A DNA stretch of 64,000 nucleotides from Mya arenaria (lineage: Eukaryota; Mollusca; Bivalvia; Myida; Myidae). The position numbers and the translations under genes were made by a program. Positions 12,651 through 24,800 of this stretch are shown here, in pieces. Position 1 is the first letter of the stretch. Each line of letters opens with the position of its first letter. The stretch spans positions 5,287,001-5,351,000 of the forward strand of contig NC_069135.1 of assembly GCF_026914265.1 (NCBI RefSeq), in the 5' to 3' direction. Below the pieces are notes generated by a model. The model was not told where the DNA came from. It ran no database searches and saw only the letters and a list, made by a program, of their open reading frames with translations.

Positions 12651-13413
12651 AATGAGAGGCTGAGATAGTAGAAGCCGATCTGACCAAAAAAACAAAAAAA
12701 AAAAAACAACACCACCAAATACTAAACTGAGTGGGTCAAATATGTTGGATTTTTTTTGGCTTGGCAACACGAAATGTTACAAATGGAGCGTGCTGTTTTT
12801 TTTTGCAAAGCGCCAAATATGTTATGCACATAGTAAAATGACTTTGTAACGGCTGTAGCAAACATAGCATAGCGTAGCCGACATGCATACATATATGTAT
12901 AAATAAATTGCGTAATGAAGAGCATAAGCATTCAAGCATTTTGCAAGATTTAAAAGCTGAATGTTGCATATCTGTTTTATACCCATCTTAATCATGTATT
13001 GCAAAGAGATGAGGCCGGGCCAAAGTAGCCTCAGGAAAGTTTTAATAATTGTGTCACCTGCCAATAATTTGGTTGGCGTTTTCATGGTGACGCGATAAAT
13101 TTGCAGCAATATGATTTTGCATAAACAAGTATAGCGTACAATGAGTCTTGCTAGCATAGCAGGCAAACATAGCATAGCGTATATAATGACATAGCATAGC
13201 GTATATAATGACATTGTCCGTCTGCTGTTTCATGCTTATTATTGTATTGTTAATGTTTCTTGCGCAAAAGTGTTTCACAGCAAGGCACTTCGAAGTAAAA
13301 TAGTTAAAGCATGGTTCTAATGTAAATATATGAAGCTGGGACAAAGTAAGTCATTTGCAACACGCAATGGAATATACGTGGAAGTTGAAATGCCCGCGCA
13401 TGTATTATGCAAA
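12651..13413. other. Intergenic; short CATAGCATAGCG repeats
   Basis: AT-rich DNA with no gene. A 22-bp unit, ACATAGCATAGCGTATATAA plus TG, occurs in tandem at about 13167-13213, with single echoes near 12862 and 13150. The overlapping minus-strand open frames here share no recognisable domain and are not reported as genes. Confidence 0.5.
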
Positions 13414-15133
13414 TCATAATGAGCTGAAGATTTCAAGAAGTTTAGACGCGGTGGCATTTATGAACAAGTCGTTTCCTTCCGGCGTAAAATGAACGCCGTC
13501 GGGAAGTAGGTGAGAGCTATTAACTGTATGGGAAATGTAGAAACCGCCTTTTGACAGAGTGGCGTTTTTACAAAAACTACTAAGGCGCCGCCTCGTTTTA
13601 TTCATAGCGACGTTATTGGAAGAATGACGTCATCGGGTTCGTGGTAAAATTTGAGAAAATACTACTTTAACGTTAGGAAGTAAGCGGTTGACCTTGTCGA
13701 GCAAAGAAATGTATTCACCCATCTCTACTTTTAGTTTACGTTTTCCGATGTCATTACCGCCGCAGTGGATAACCAAGACGGATGGAGGGTTAGTATTAGC
13801 GCGGACCAAGTGTTGTAGCTTTCTTCCGACATCCATTAATCGCATACTACCGTATCCTTGCCACCATATTTCACATTTGGGAATATGAAGATTTATGTTC
13901 TTATTTCTGGCGTGGCAAAACGCTGATTTTATGATTGAGGAGCTCACAATCCACACGTGTCTGACACCTAAATGAGAAGGAGAGAGTTAAATCAATTTCG
14001 GGATAACTCCAGAAGTAGTTGCTTGAATATACGACTTATATGCCCCTGATTTCCATCTTCCCGCAGCCTTTATTGTATCCGCAGAGCAGCCTAGCATTGC
14101 GGCGGTTGCTGCAGCCCCAATACGAAAGGAATGAGTGTTGTATTTTCCAAAATCGACGTTTAAAAGAATCAACGCTTTCTTTAAAACTGTAGAGAATTGT
14201 GTACGAGTTAATGGCGTGCCATTTGGATAACAAAACAGTGTACCGCTTACTTTCGGTCTGCGTATCGCGTATTGTTCAAAGCTAATTATTGGACAAAGTG
14301 ACTTTCCAGTTTTCTTGAGTTTGATGACCTGCCCTTTTGATTGTTGATCGGTTTTGGACCTCTTTAAAGTAAGCAAAAGCGCATCTTCGACAGGATCATA
14401 CGATACGTCCCTGTTGGACAGAACCCTATCACTTAAGCCCCGGCTGGTTAAAGCTATTTCGCCGACCCTGAAGAACCCAAAGAATGCTAACGTGAAAGCA
14501 GCGGTAAACAAACAGCTCTCATAAGCATTATGGCAGACTGATGGTAAGTTCCGAACAATGTCCGTAAGCAGATTGACGGTAATTGGTAATCTTGTTTTTA
14601 TTGACGGCTTTGATCTCTGAATACCTATTAATACTTTGTTCACAATATAGTTATCTGTTATGTCATCATGACCTAACAGCTTACATTGGCATCCTATGGC
14701 GCACTTATATTGTCTGGCGGTGTTATGCGACACCCCTTCCAAGGACAGTGACGATAGGAACAAAATAATTTCCTCAACTGTTGGAGGCCAGGCTTGAGAT
14801 AGTTCATGCTTAGTTCTAAATGTTTCGAACCGCCTTACACCTACAGCGTAAGATGATAAAGTATTTTCTGACAAGGATGATTTAATTAGTCGTTTAACTT
14901 CATTCCGGAGATCATTTTCCGAAAAGCATCTGGGATTACTTCCGGAAAGGTTGACAGCGGCACGCTGTGGAAGAGTCTGTCCCACTGTTAACGGAAATAA
15001 AATCAGCGATAAAATTGTGTTTAGATGTAATATGGACAGCCTTAAACAGCATATTTTTGCGCACGCATGCCAATACAAATTGACTGACTAAATGCATTAG
15101 TCTTTTTGACTTTGACGACTGACTGTTTAACAC
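13414..15133 (-). mobile_element. Ngaro/DIRS-like tyrosine-recombinase retrotransposon fossil
   Basis: Reading along the minus strand, three parts appear in order: the tail of a reverse transcriptase/RNase H region (about 15133-14936), a tyrosine recombinase of the phage-integrase fold (about 15078-13987) and an SGNH/GDSL-type hydrolase region (about 13956-13414). A reverse transcriptase, tyrosine recombinase and SGNH hydrolase together are known from Ngaro-type members of the DIRS order. The element is 5'-truncated and broken, with a few breaks; the parts lie in separate frames. The recombinase part is long and open, so the copy is probably not very ancient. The terminal repeats were not identified. 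Confidence 0.7.
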
Positions 15134-15894
15134 AGATACTAGTGCTTTATTGTCAATGTCCTCATAAAATCATAAATTTAATTTGCTGGGACGTTTATAG
15201 GATAACAGAGTAAAATACAGTCGAAAATAGTGATACTTTTCCCTGTTGTGGTCCTTGACAGGGAGGCGACTCCAGGGAAGTCCAATATACGTATTTTGTC
15301 ATTAGCGACTAATGACTGATTTCGGTTTTGCACATGATACGGTTTTAAGAAGCAATGTTAATTCATATTTTGACTTGTAATTAGGCCATTCAGACAAACC
15401 TAAAAACAAACATTCAGGAATATCGCAAATTTCTTATATTATTATCCTATTAATCTACTGTTAATGAATAACATCCGAATGGCTAAATCAATATTTAGTG
15501 AAAAGGCTTGATAATTCATCAAAATCAAAATGCAAACTGCATTAATTGTAAAACTATTTGATAACAAACCAGGTGTCCTTAGATTTTACAGAGCATAGTC
15601 CTGGAAAATCTATGACTGAAGAAGGGAAGTAGGCTTTTGTAATAAGGTAAGGTATGTAATTAATTGTTTTAATCAAAATGTCTTTAGCATTTTTTTACGC
15701 ACACACAAAATCAGCTAAAGATGTGTTTGAACTGTAAATTCACAAATTGTTAAATAAATAGTTCTGCCCAAGCCGGAGTGATGATGATAAAATGTTATCA
15801 TCAACCAATACATTTTCCACGGTTTCCCCAATATGTGTCAAATAAAACAATAACATAATCGTCACCTTCAGTTATTCTTAAATAATTTAAAAGA
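15134..15894. other. Intergenic between the Ngaro-like fossil and gene B
   Basis: About 760 bp of AT-rich sequence with no gene or clear repeat seen. The part nearest 15895 is the 3' flank of gene B. Confidence 0.4.
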
Positions 15895-18800
15895 TTAAGA
15901 TTTCGTCACAACCACTTCCCCTTTCTTCCAAATATTGGCAAAATCCTGCAATTCAACTGATGGCCATGCAACGCATTTCACTGTTCCAACAGGCTGAACC
16001 TCATCTTCAACTTCATCTTGGGTAGCATACTCTACATAACGGTCTTTGATGTCATCATAGGGTCTGCCCACAGCATCAAATCTCAGCACCATTCGAGGGG
16101 TTGCCACTGTCATGAGCCAACAATATAAGGCGAACTTCTCGACGAATTCCTGTAACGACGTGGTAGCTTCGCATGAGGTGTCTCTGACCAACTCCTGATA
16201 ATCTTCTGTTTGTTGAAGGGAGGACCTTATTTCCTGTTAATACAAAAAGCTGAAGCATACGGGAATGGTCAGAATAACAGGTTGAATACCGAATGAACTA
16301 TAACGTTTACACAATGATAATGTCATTCAGAATAAGATAAAGTACACGTACCAGTTTGATTTTGTTTGTAACTGTCTCATTATGTGCAATGTTCTTCCTT
16401 GTCGAATAAACGCCAAGGTTCTACGAAGCAAAAATAAACCATTTGAATAAGAAAACGCATTCGGAGCTCCTCGGCCTTTTTTTCTCGAAAACAACCTCGG
16501 ATGTATTTGGACAGTTTACATACGCAAACATTGGTCCGTTTAAGTCCGCTGCAAGTAGATCACGTAGGTATTTTATTTAGAATTTAAACTTTATGACTTA
16601 ACTCTTAGGACTCTTAATTATGTTTGCAATAATACACTGCACTGGCAATCAATTCAAACTAAGATCAATAAATACATCTCAAAAACACTACAATTGATTA
16701 ATGATATAATTCAAACATTTACGAACTACTTCAACTGATGTACCGGCATACATCCGAGGTTGTTTTCGATAAAAATGGCCGAGGAGCTCCGAATGAAAGA
16801 AAATGCGACACTGTTCACAGTGGTAATACAAAGGAGGTATTTGATTAGTGGCATGCCTCCAGAGTACACAACACCTGTTCCGATAACTTTGTTTAAGTTA
16901 TTATAACTACTAACCTTGTAAGATTATTGTGTATTAACTTTTCAAATAAAGATGAAAAATAAATGCACTTCAAACAACCCAAACAGATCCGTTACAGCCA
17001 AAGTTGCGAGGTACGTAAAACTTATACGTACATTCTTCAAAAAGGGAAGATCATCACCAGGGTCAAGGAAGAGGAACTCTCTAATATGGTTATCGGCCTT
17101 GTCATAACACATCCCATGAATACTCTGAAGAAATGAGATTTTCAAATATGTCCGTGTTTATATCTCAAAATATGTGTTTCAATAATACAAAATTGATACT
17201 GATGTTAAATTTCATAATTAAACAAAGCAAGCTTGTATTTTGCAAAACAAAAGCTATGTATAAATTGAAATTCGGACATTCTTTCGTATTTAAAAAACAC
17301 ACGACTGGTTTACCTGCATCATGTTTGAAAGTTTTCTGAGCACTTCTACTTCAGAGTGATCACCCTTTTCATCCACGATATTCTCACATAGATCTATCCA
17401 AAGGTTGTTTCTAATGTTGTTGTCAAATTCATTAGCCAGTTTTGTGTTGGCAAAGGGATCATTCAAGCATTCTAGATCTCCACTGTTGGCGGACACTTCG
17501 GCCATTTTGCTCGTCAGGTAGTCAGAACTATGGAATGATCATAAAACGTTTCATTTCAATCTACAGCTGTTCATCAAAGGCCACGATACTTCTGTGTAAG
17601 CACATATATGCTATTTAATAGTCCATGTTAGTAATGTTTTACGTTTGGGTGTATTATAATAATAGTACAAGCTATGAGCTTATTTTTAAAATTCATTTGT
17701 TGTCAAAATCCATTTAAAGGGACATATGGTCCCGAATTCGGAAAAATATGTATTTACGCACAACAATCTTAAAATTGTAAGAATCTGGCTATAAAACATT
17801 TACATGATTAAAAGCATATTCGCGACAAGAATGTTGTCAAACACCTTGCAGGTCACGTGATCTTCTCACACACTAACTTGTCATAAACGATTTGGCCAAT
17901 ACTCATTTTAAGCGGTGTTATCATTGCCGATATTAATCTGTCGGGCTCTTTGCACTGTCCGGCTTTTTTGATAGCCATGTTTTGTGTAGATTTCTTTAGT
18001 ATGTTAAAGAAACGTGGTGAAATTCAATGACTGTATCGACGTTATAAGTGCAAATTTAAACTAACTGGGTATATTTACCAACTAAATTTGAATTTGAAAA
18101 ATACGCAACAACCGCGAGGGCTAAATGTGTCGAAAGCGACGTGGTACACCAGTTTGTAATATATAATGAGTTGTACACAACGATTTATCTTTTATGCAAG
18201 TTTTTGACATGTTCTGTTTATTTTGCAATTATATCATCTGGTGCCTAGTCCAAGGTAATTGTATATTACCTCTCCTATTCAAACAATTGATATGGCTATC
18301 TAGATTCTTCACGAATTATAATATTTCAATAAACTAAAATACGTGTGCCATAATAATAATTATATACTTACTGTTTCTGTAAAGCAATGTAGTGTTCATA
18401 CAAGCTATCGTATTTTGATTGTAGCGATACCAACTGTCTCTCCGTTGTCTCATCAAGTTGGTCATATCTTTCCTGCAAAATCTGAAGTTGGTCATGATTT
18501 TCTCGTGGATGTCCTTCTTCTAGACGATCCTGTCGATGAAACACAAAATTAAAAGAATTCTCTCTTTTTATGTTACTTATTCTATTTTAAGGTAGTCACA
18601 TGAACGAAATACTACAGGGTGTTTCACAGAACATGATCTAACTAGATCTTATATAGAAACTCGATAGTCTGACAAATTGTTAAACGCTATAACATTATAC
18701 AATAATACTGTTTAGTTGCAGTGGGTACAAATTTCACGTTCTAAATTCTCCAGACCGCATCATATCAAAATGCAATGCAAGTTAACAATTGGTAACAATA

Positions 18801-21800
18801 GCCCTATTGACTGAAATTGACATTAAAGGGGTTGTACTAGGAAATTTTGAGTACTGATTCAACCCAGGAAAAAATGTTTTCCGTGTATGGGTGATTTACA
18901 TAGACCTTATGCAGGAATCAAGTATTTCTTAAAAAAAGGCTAGGGTATCACACAGGAAACTCCGTGTATCTCGTTTGGTGTCTTCACTTCTGATAATATC
19001 TAGACGTAAGTCATAATTGTATCCACTTGTTTCTGTCCATCAGTTTCTGATATCATTTATGGCATTAAAACACCGCTTTAAGTCGTAATTTCGTCGCTGC
19101 GGTTGGACCCATATTGCAGATAATTGGATGCGGGCAGACCTTCATCTTCACTCTTAGAAACAAAAACATGGCAGAAAGGTGCCTTTTGCATTTTTGAAAC
19201 AAACGTTCATTAAGCCAAATAATATGTTATAAAAGTAAACACGTAATGTGAATTTCTTGTTTAAATACTCAGTTCCTAGAAATTGTATAGCACTGCACAC
19301 ACTTTTAAACATCGTCTTTGGTACCTGTGTACGTTTAAGTCTCGCTCGCATAGTCTTCAAAAAGTACCTACTTGTAAGTCAATGCATCTTCCACATATGT
19401 CCCTCTGATCTAGTCCTAGTGTTCCAATCCATCTGAGTCATATAGAAATACTGGAATGATACTACTCCACTCCACTTCTTAAGCGCAAAGTGCTTGCAAT
19501 AAAACAACCAAAACAAGACTGATCGCAATGATATAGTGGCATAAAGATGTTATGTGTGAATATGTTTTTTTATCTTGCAGCCACGACTTACAAATTACTT
19601 CAAACATCTTAAATAATACGAAGTCGAGGGAATCATTTTACTTCTCTAAGAAGGCAAACACAAATATGCTGACCTAAATTCCTTAACACATCTATTATTT
19701 GCAGATGTTTGTGTTTAATCATATTAGTAGACGTCCAAATATTTTTTTCTAAGCATCATCTGGCTTAACAAATCATTGAAATATCTTGTTGCAAAATCAA
19801 ACCATGAAACACTAAACGTCTTTATATATATATGATACAGTCATGTATTTACCTGAACGCACATTGAATGGATCGGAAACAACTAGGGAACACGTGGAAG
19901 ATGCTACTGAAAGGAAAACATCCCTCTCTTTTCACTGGTAATATCGATCTTTTAACAAGGGCCATCCGATCCTCGTTTTCACTCGAACTGAAAGCAGCAA
20001 AAGCATTTTAAAAACTGAAATGGTTAGGAATATAAGGTTGTACTTCTCGGGCTGGAATGAAATTACATTTCGTTTATTGACATATTTCCGAAATATGATG
20101 TACAAATCGAGTAAAGTGCAGGCAATAAGGTGTGACATAGGTCTCGGATGTGTTTTTTTCTAAAAAATGATGACATTTTTTTGTGCGTGTGTTTACTTTG
20201 TGCATATTTTTATAAGGTTTCAAATTTATCTATTTGCGGAATTATGGCTGCATTATAAACATATTTATGCGAAAAGCTGCAGAAACAAACACAGCAGCAA
20301 AAAAGTTTAAACATAAACCCGGTTTAATGACACTGGATAAACGCCAAAGACATGGAACATAAAAACAAAAAATCACTACCAAGAAACATGGAAGAACCGC
20401 ACAAAACTCCACAAACAGCACAGTGCATTCATACTATATATAAACAAGAGGGCCATGATGGCCCTGTATCGCTCACCTGTAGCTTTGCTAAATAAAGTGA
20501 ACATTCTGACCTATTATCATAAAGATCCAATGAAAAGTATGGCCCCTACTAATTGACCTAGTGACCTAGTTTTTGACCCGGGTTGACCCAATATCGAACC
20601 TGACCTAGCATATGTTAAGATGATCATTCTGTCCAAGTTTCATTAAGATTAGGCTAAATTGTGATCTCTATTGTGTTCACAAGGTTTTTTTACTAATTGA
20701 CCTAGTGACCTAGTTATTGACCGCGGATGGACCAATGTCGAACTTGACCTAGATTTTATAGAAATGATCATTCTGACCAAGTTACATTAAGATTAGGCTA
20801 AAATTGTGACCTCTATTGTGTTCATAAGGTTTTTCTAATATCTGACCTAGTGACCTAGTTATTGACTGCGGATGACCCAATATCGAACATGACCCAGATT
20901 TTATAGAGATGATCATTCTGACCAAGTTGCATTAACATTAGGCTAAAATTGTGACCTCTATTGTGTTCACAAGGTTTTTCTACTAATTGACCTATTGACC
21001 TAGTTATTGACGGTAAATGACCCAATATCGAACTTGACCTAGATTTTATAGAGATGATCATTCTGACCAAGTTACATTTAGATTAGGCTTAAGTTGTGAC
21101 CTCTATTGTGTTCACAAGGTTTTTATACTAATTGACCTAGTGACCTAGTTATTGACCGCGAATGACCCAATATCGAACTTGACCTATATTTTTCTAGAGA
21201 TGATCATTCTGACCAAGTTGAATTGAGTTAAGCCTAAAATTGTGACCTCTATTGTGTTCACAAGGTTTTTCTACTAATTGACCTAGTGACCTAGTTTTTG
21301 ACCTGGGTTGACCCAATATGGAACTTGACCTAGCTTATGTTAAGATGATCATTCTGACCAAGTTTCATTAAGATAAGGCTAAAATTGTGACCTCTATTTT
21401 GTTCACAAGGTTTTTCTAATAATTGACCTAGTGACCTAGTTATTGACTGCGTATGACCCAATATCGAACTTGACCCAGATTTTATAGAGATGATCATTCT
21501 GACCAAGTTGCATTAAGATTAGCCTAAAATTGTGACCTCTATCGTGTTCAAAAGGTTTTTGTACTAATTGACCTAGTGACCTAGTTATTGACCGCAGATG
21601 ACCCAATATCGAACTTGACCTAGATTTTATAGAGATGATCATTCTGACCAAGTTGCATTGAGATTAGGCTAAAATTGTGACCTCTTTTGTGTTCACAAGG
21701 TTTTTGTACTAATTGACCTAGTGACCTAGTTATTGACCGTGAATGACCCAATATCAAACTTGACCTACATTTTATAGCGATGATCATTCTGACCAAGTTG

Positions 21801-24800
21801 CATTGAGATTAGGCTAAAATTGTGACCTCTATTGTGTTCACAAGGTTTTTCTACTAATTGACCTAGTGACCTAGTTATTGACCGCGGATGACCCAATATC
21901 GAACTTGACCTAAATTTTATAGAGATGATCATTCTGACCAAGTTGCATTGAGATTAGGCTAAAATTGTGACCTCTAATGTGTTCACAAGGTATTTCTACT
22001 AATTGACCTACTGACCTAGTTTTTGACCCCAGATGACCCAATATCGAACTTGACCTAGATTTCAAAGAGATGATCAGTCTGACCAAGTTTCATAAAGATT
22101 AGGTCAAAATTGTGACCTCTGTTGTGTTCACAAGGTTTTTCTAATAACTGACCTAGTGACCTAGTTATTGACTGCGGATGACCCAATATCGAACTTGGCC
22201 TAGATTTTATAGAGATGATTATTCTGACCAACTTGCATTGAGATTAGGCTAAAATTGTGACCTCTATTGCGTTTACAAGGTTTTTGTACTAATTGACCTA
22301 GTGACCTAGTTGTTGACCGCGGATGACCCAATATCGAACTTGACCTAGATTTTATAGAGATGATCATTCTGACCAAGTTGCATTGAGATTAGGCTAAAAT
22401 TGTGACCTCTATTGTGTTCACAAGGTTTTTCTACTAATTGACCTAGTGACCTAGTTTTTGACCTGGGTTGACCCAATATGGAACTTGACCTAGCTTATGT
22501 TAAGATGATCATTCTGACCAAGTTTCATTAAGATAAGGCTAAAATTGTGACCTCTATTTTGTTCACAAGGTTTTTCTAATAATTGACCTAGTGACCTAGT
22601 TATTGACTGCGTATGACCCAATATCGAACTTGACCCAGATTTTATAGAGATGATCATTCTGACCAAGTTGCATTAAGATTAGCCTAAAATTGTGACCTCT
22701 ATTGTGTTCACAAGGTTTTTGTACTAATTGACCTAGTGACCTAGTTGTTGACCGCGGATGACCCAATATCGAACTTGTCCTAGATTTTATAGAGATGATC
22801 ATTCTGACCAAGTTGCATTGAGATTACGCTAAAATTGTGACCTCTATTGTGTTCACAAGGTTTTTGTACTAATTGACCTAGTGACCTAGTTATTGACCGT
22901 GAATGACCCAATATCGAACTTGACCTACATTTTACAGCGATGATCATTCTGACCAATTTGCATTGAGATTAGGCTAAAATTGTGACCTCTATTGTGTTCA
23001 CAAGGTTTTTCTACTAATTGACCTAGTGACCTAGTTGTTGACCGCGGATGACCCAATATCGAACTTGACCTAGATTTTATAGAGATGATCATTCTGACCA
23101 AGTTGCATTGAGATTAGGCTAAAATTGTGACCTCTAATGTTCACAAGGTATTTCTACTAATTGACCTACTGACCTAGTTTTTGACCCCAGATGACCCAAT
23201 ATCGAACTTGACCTAGATTTCATAGAGATGATCAGTCTGACCAAGTTTCATAAAGATTAGGTCAAAATTGTGACCTCTGTTGAGTTCACAAGGTTTTTCT
23301 AATAATTGACCTAGTGACCTAGTTATTGACTGCGGATGACCCAATATCGAACTTGACCTAGATTTTATAGAGATGATTATTCTGACCAAGTTGCATTGAG
23401 ATTAGGCTAAAATTGTGACCTCTTTTGTGTTCACAAGGTTTTTGTACTAATTGACCTAGTGACCTAGTTGTTGACCGCGGATGACCCAATATCGAACTTG
23501 ACCTACATTTTATAGAGATGATCATTCTGACCAAGTTGCATTGAGATTAGGCTAAAATTGTGACCTCTATTGTGTTCACAAGGTTTTTCTACTAATTGAC
23601 CTAGTGACCTAGTTTTTGACCTGGGTTGACCCAATATGGAACTTGACCTAGCTTATGTTAAGATGATCATTCTGACCAAGTTTCATTAAGATAAGGCTAA
23701 AATTGTGACCTCTATTTTGTTCACAAGGTTTTTCTAATAATTGACCTAGTGACCTAGTTATTGACTGCGTATGACCCAATATCGAACTTGACCCAGATTT
23801 TATAGAGATGATCATTCTGACCAAGTTGCATTAAGATTAGCCTAAAATTGTGACCTCTATTGTGTTCACAAGGTTTTTGTACTAATTGACCTAGTGACCT
23901 AGTTATTGACCGCGGATGACCCAATATCGAACTTGACCTAGATTTTATAGAGATGATCATTCTGACCAAGTTGCATTGAGATTAGGCTAAAATTGTGACC
24001 TCTATTGTGTTCACAAGGTTTTTGTACTAATTGACCTAGTGACATAGTTATTGACCGTGAATGACCCAATATCGAACTTGACCTACATTTTACAGCGATG
24101 ATCATTCTGACCAATTTGCATTGAGATTAGGCTAAAAGTGTGACCTCTATTGTGTTCACAAGGTTTTTCTACTAATTGACCTAGTGACCTAGTTGTTGAC
24201 CGCGGATGACCCAATATCGAACTTGACCTAGATTTTATAGAGATGATCATTCTGACCAAGTTGCATTGAGATTAGGCTAAAATTGTGACCTCTAATGTGT
24301 TCACAAGGTATTTCTACTAATTGACCTACTGACCTAGTTTTTGACCCCAGATGACCCAATATCGAACTTGACCTAGATTTCATAGAGATGATCAGTCTGA
24401 CCAAGTTTCATAAAGATTAGGTCAAAATTGTGACCTCTGTTGTGTTCACAAGGTTTTTCTAATAATTGACCTAGTGACCTAGTTATTGACTGCGGATGAC
24501 CCAATATCGAACTTGACCTAGATTTTATAGAGACGATTATTCTGACCAATTTGCATTGAGATTAGGCTAAAATTGTGACCTCTAAATTGTTCACAAGGTT
24601 TTTCTACTAATTGACCTAGTGACCTAGTTGTTGACCGCGGATGACCCAATATCGAACTTGACCTACATTTTATAGAGATGATCATTCTGACCAAGTTGCA
24701 TTGAGATTAGGCTAAAATTGTGACCTCTATTGTGTTCACAAGGTTTTTCTACTAATTGACCTAGTGACCTAATTATTGACCGCGGATGACCCAATATCGA

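Noticed and set aside
20855-23969. Four near-identical 71-residue minus-strand proteins
   Set aside because: They recur with the satellite's 1158-bp period and are shadows of the repeat.
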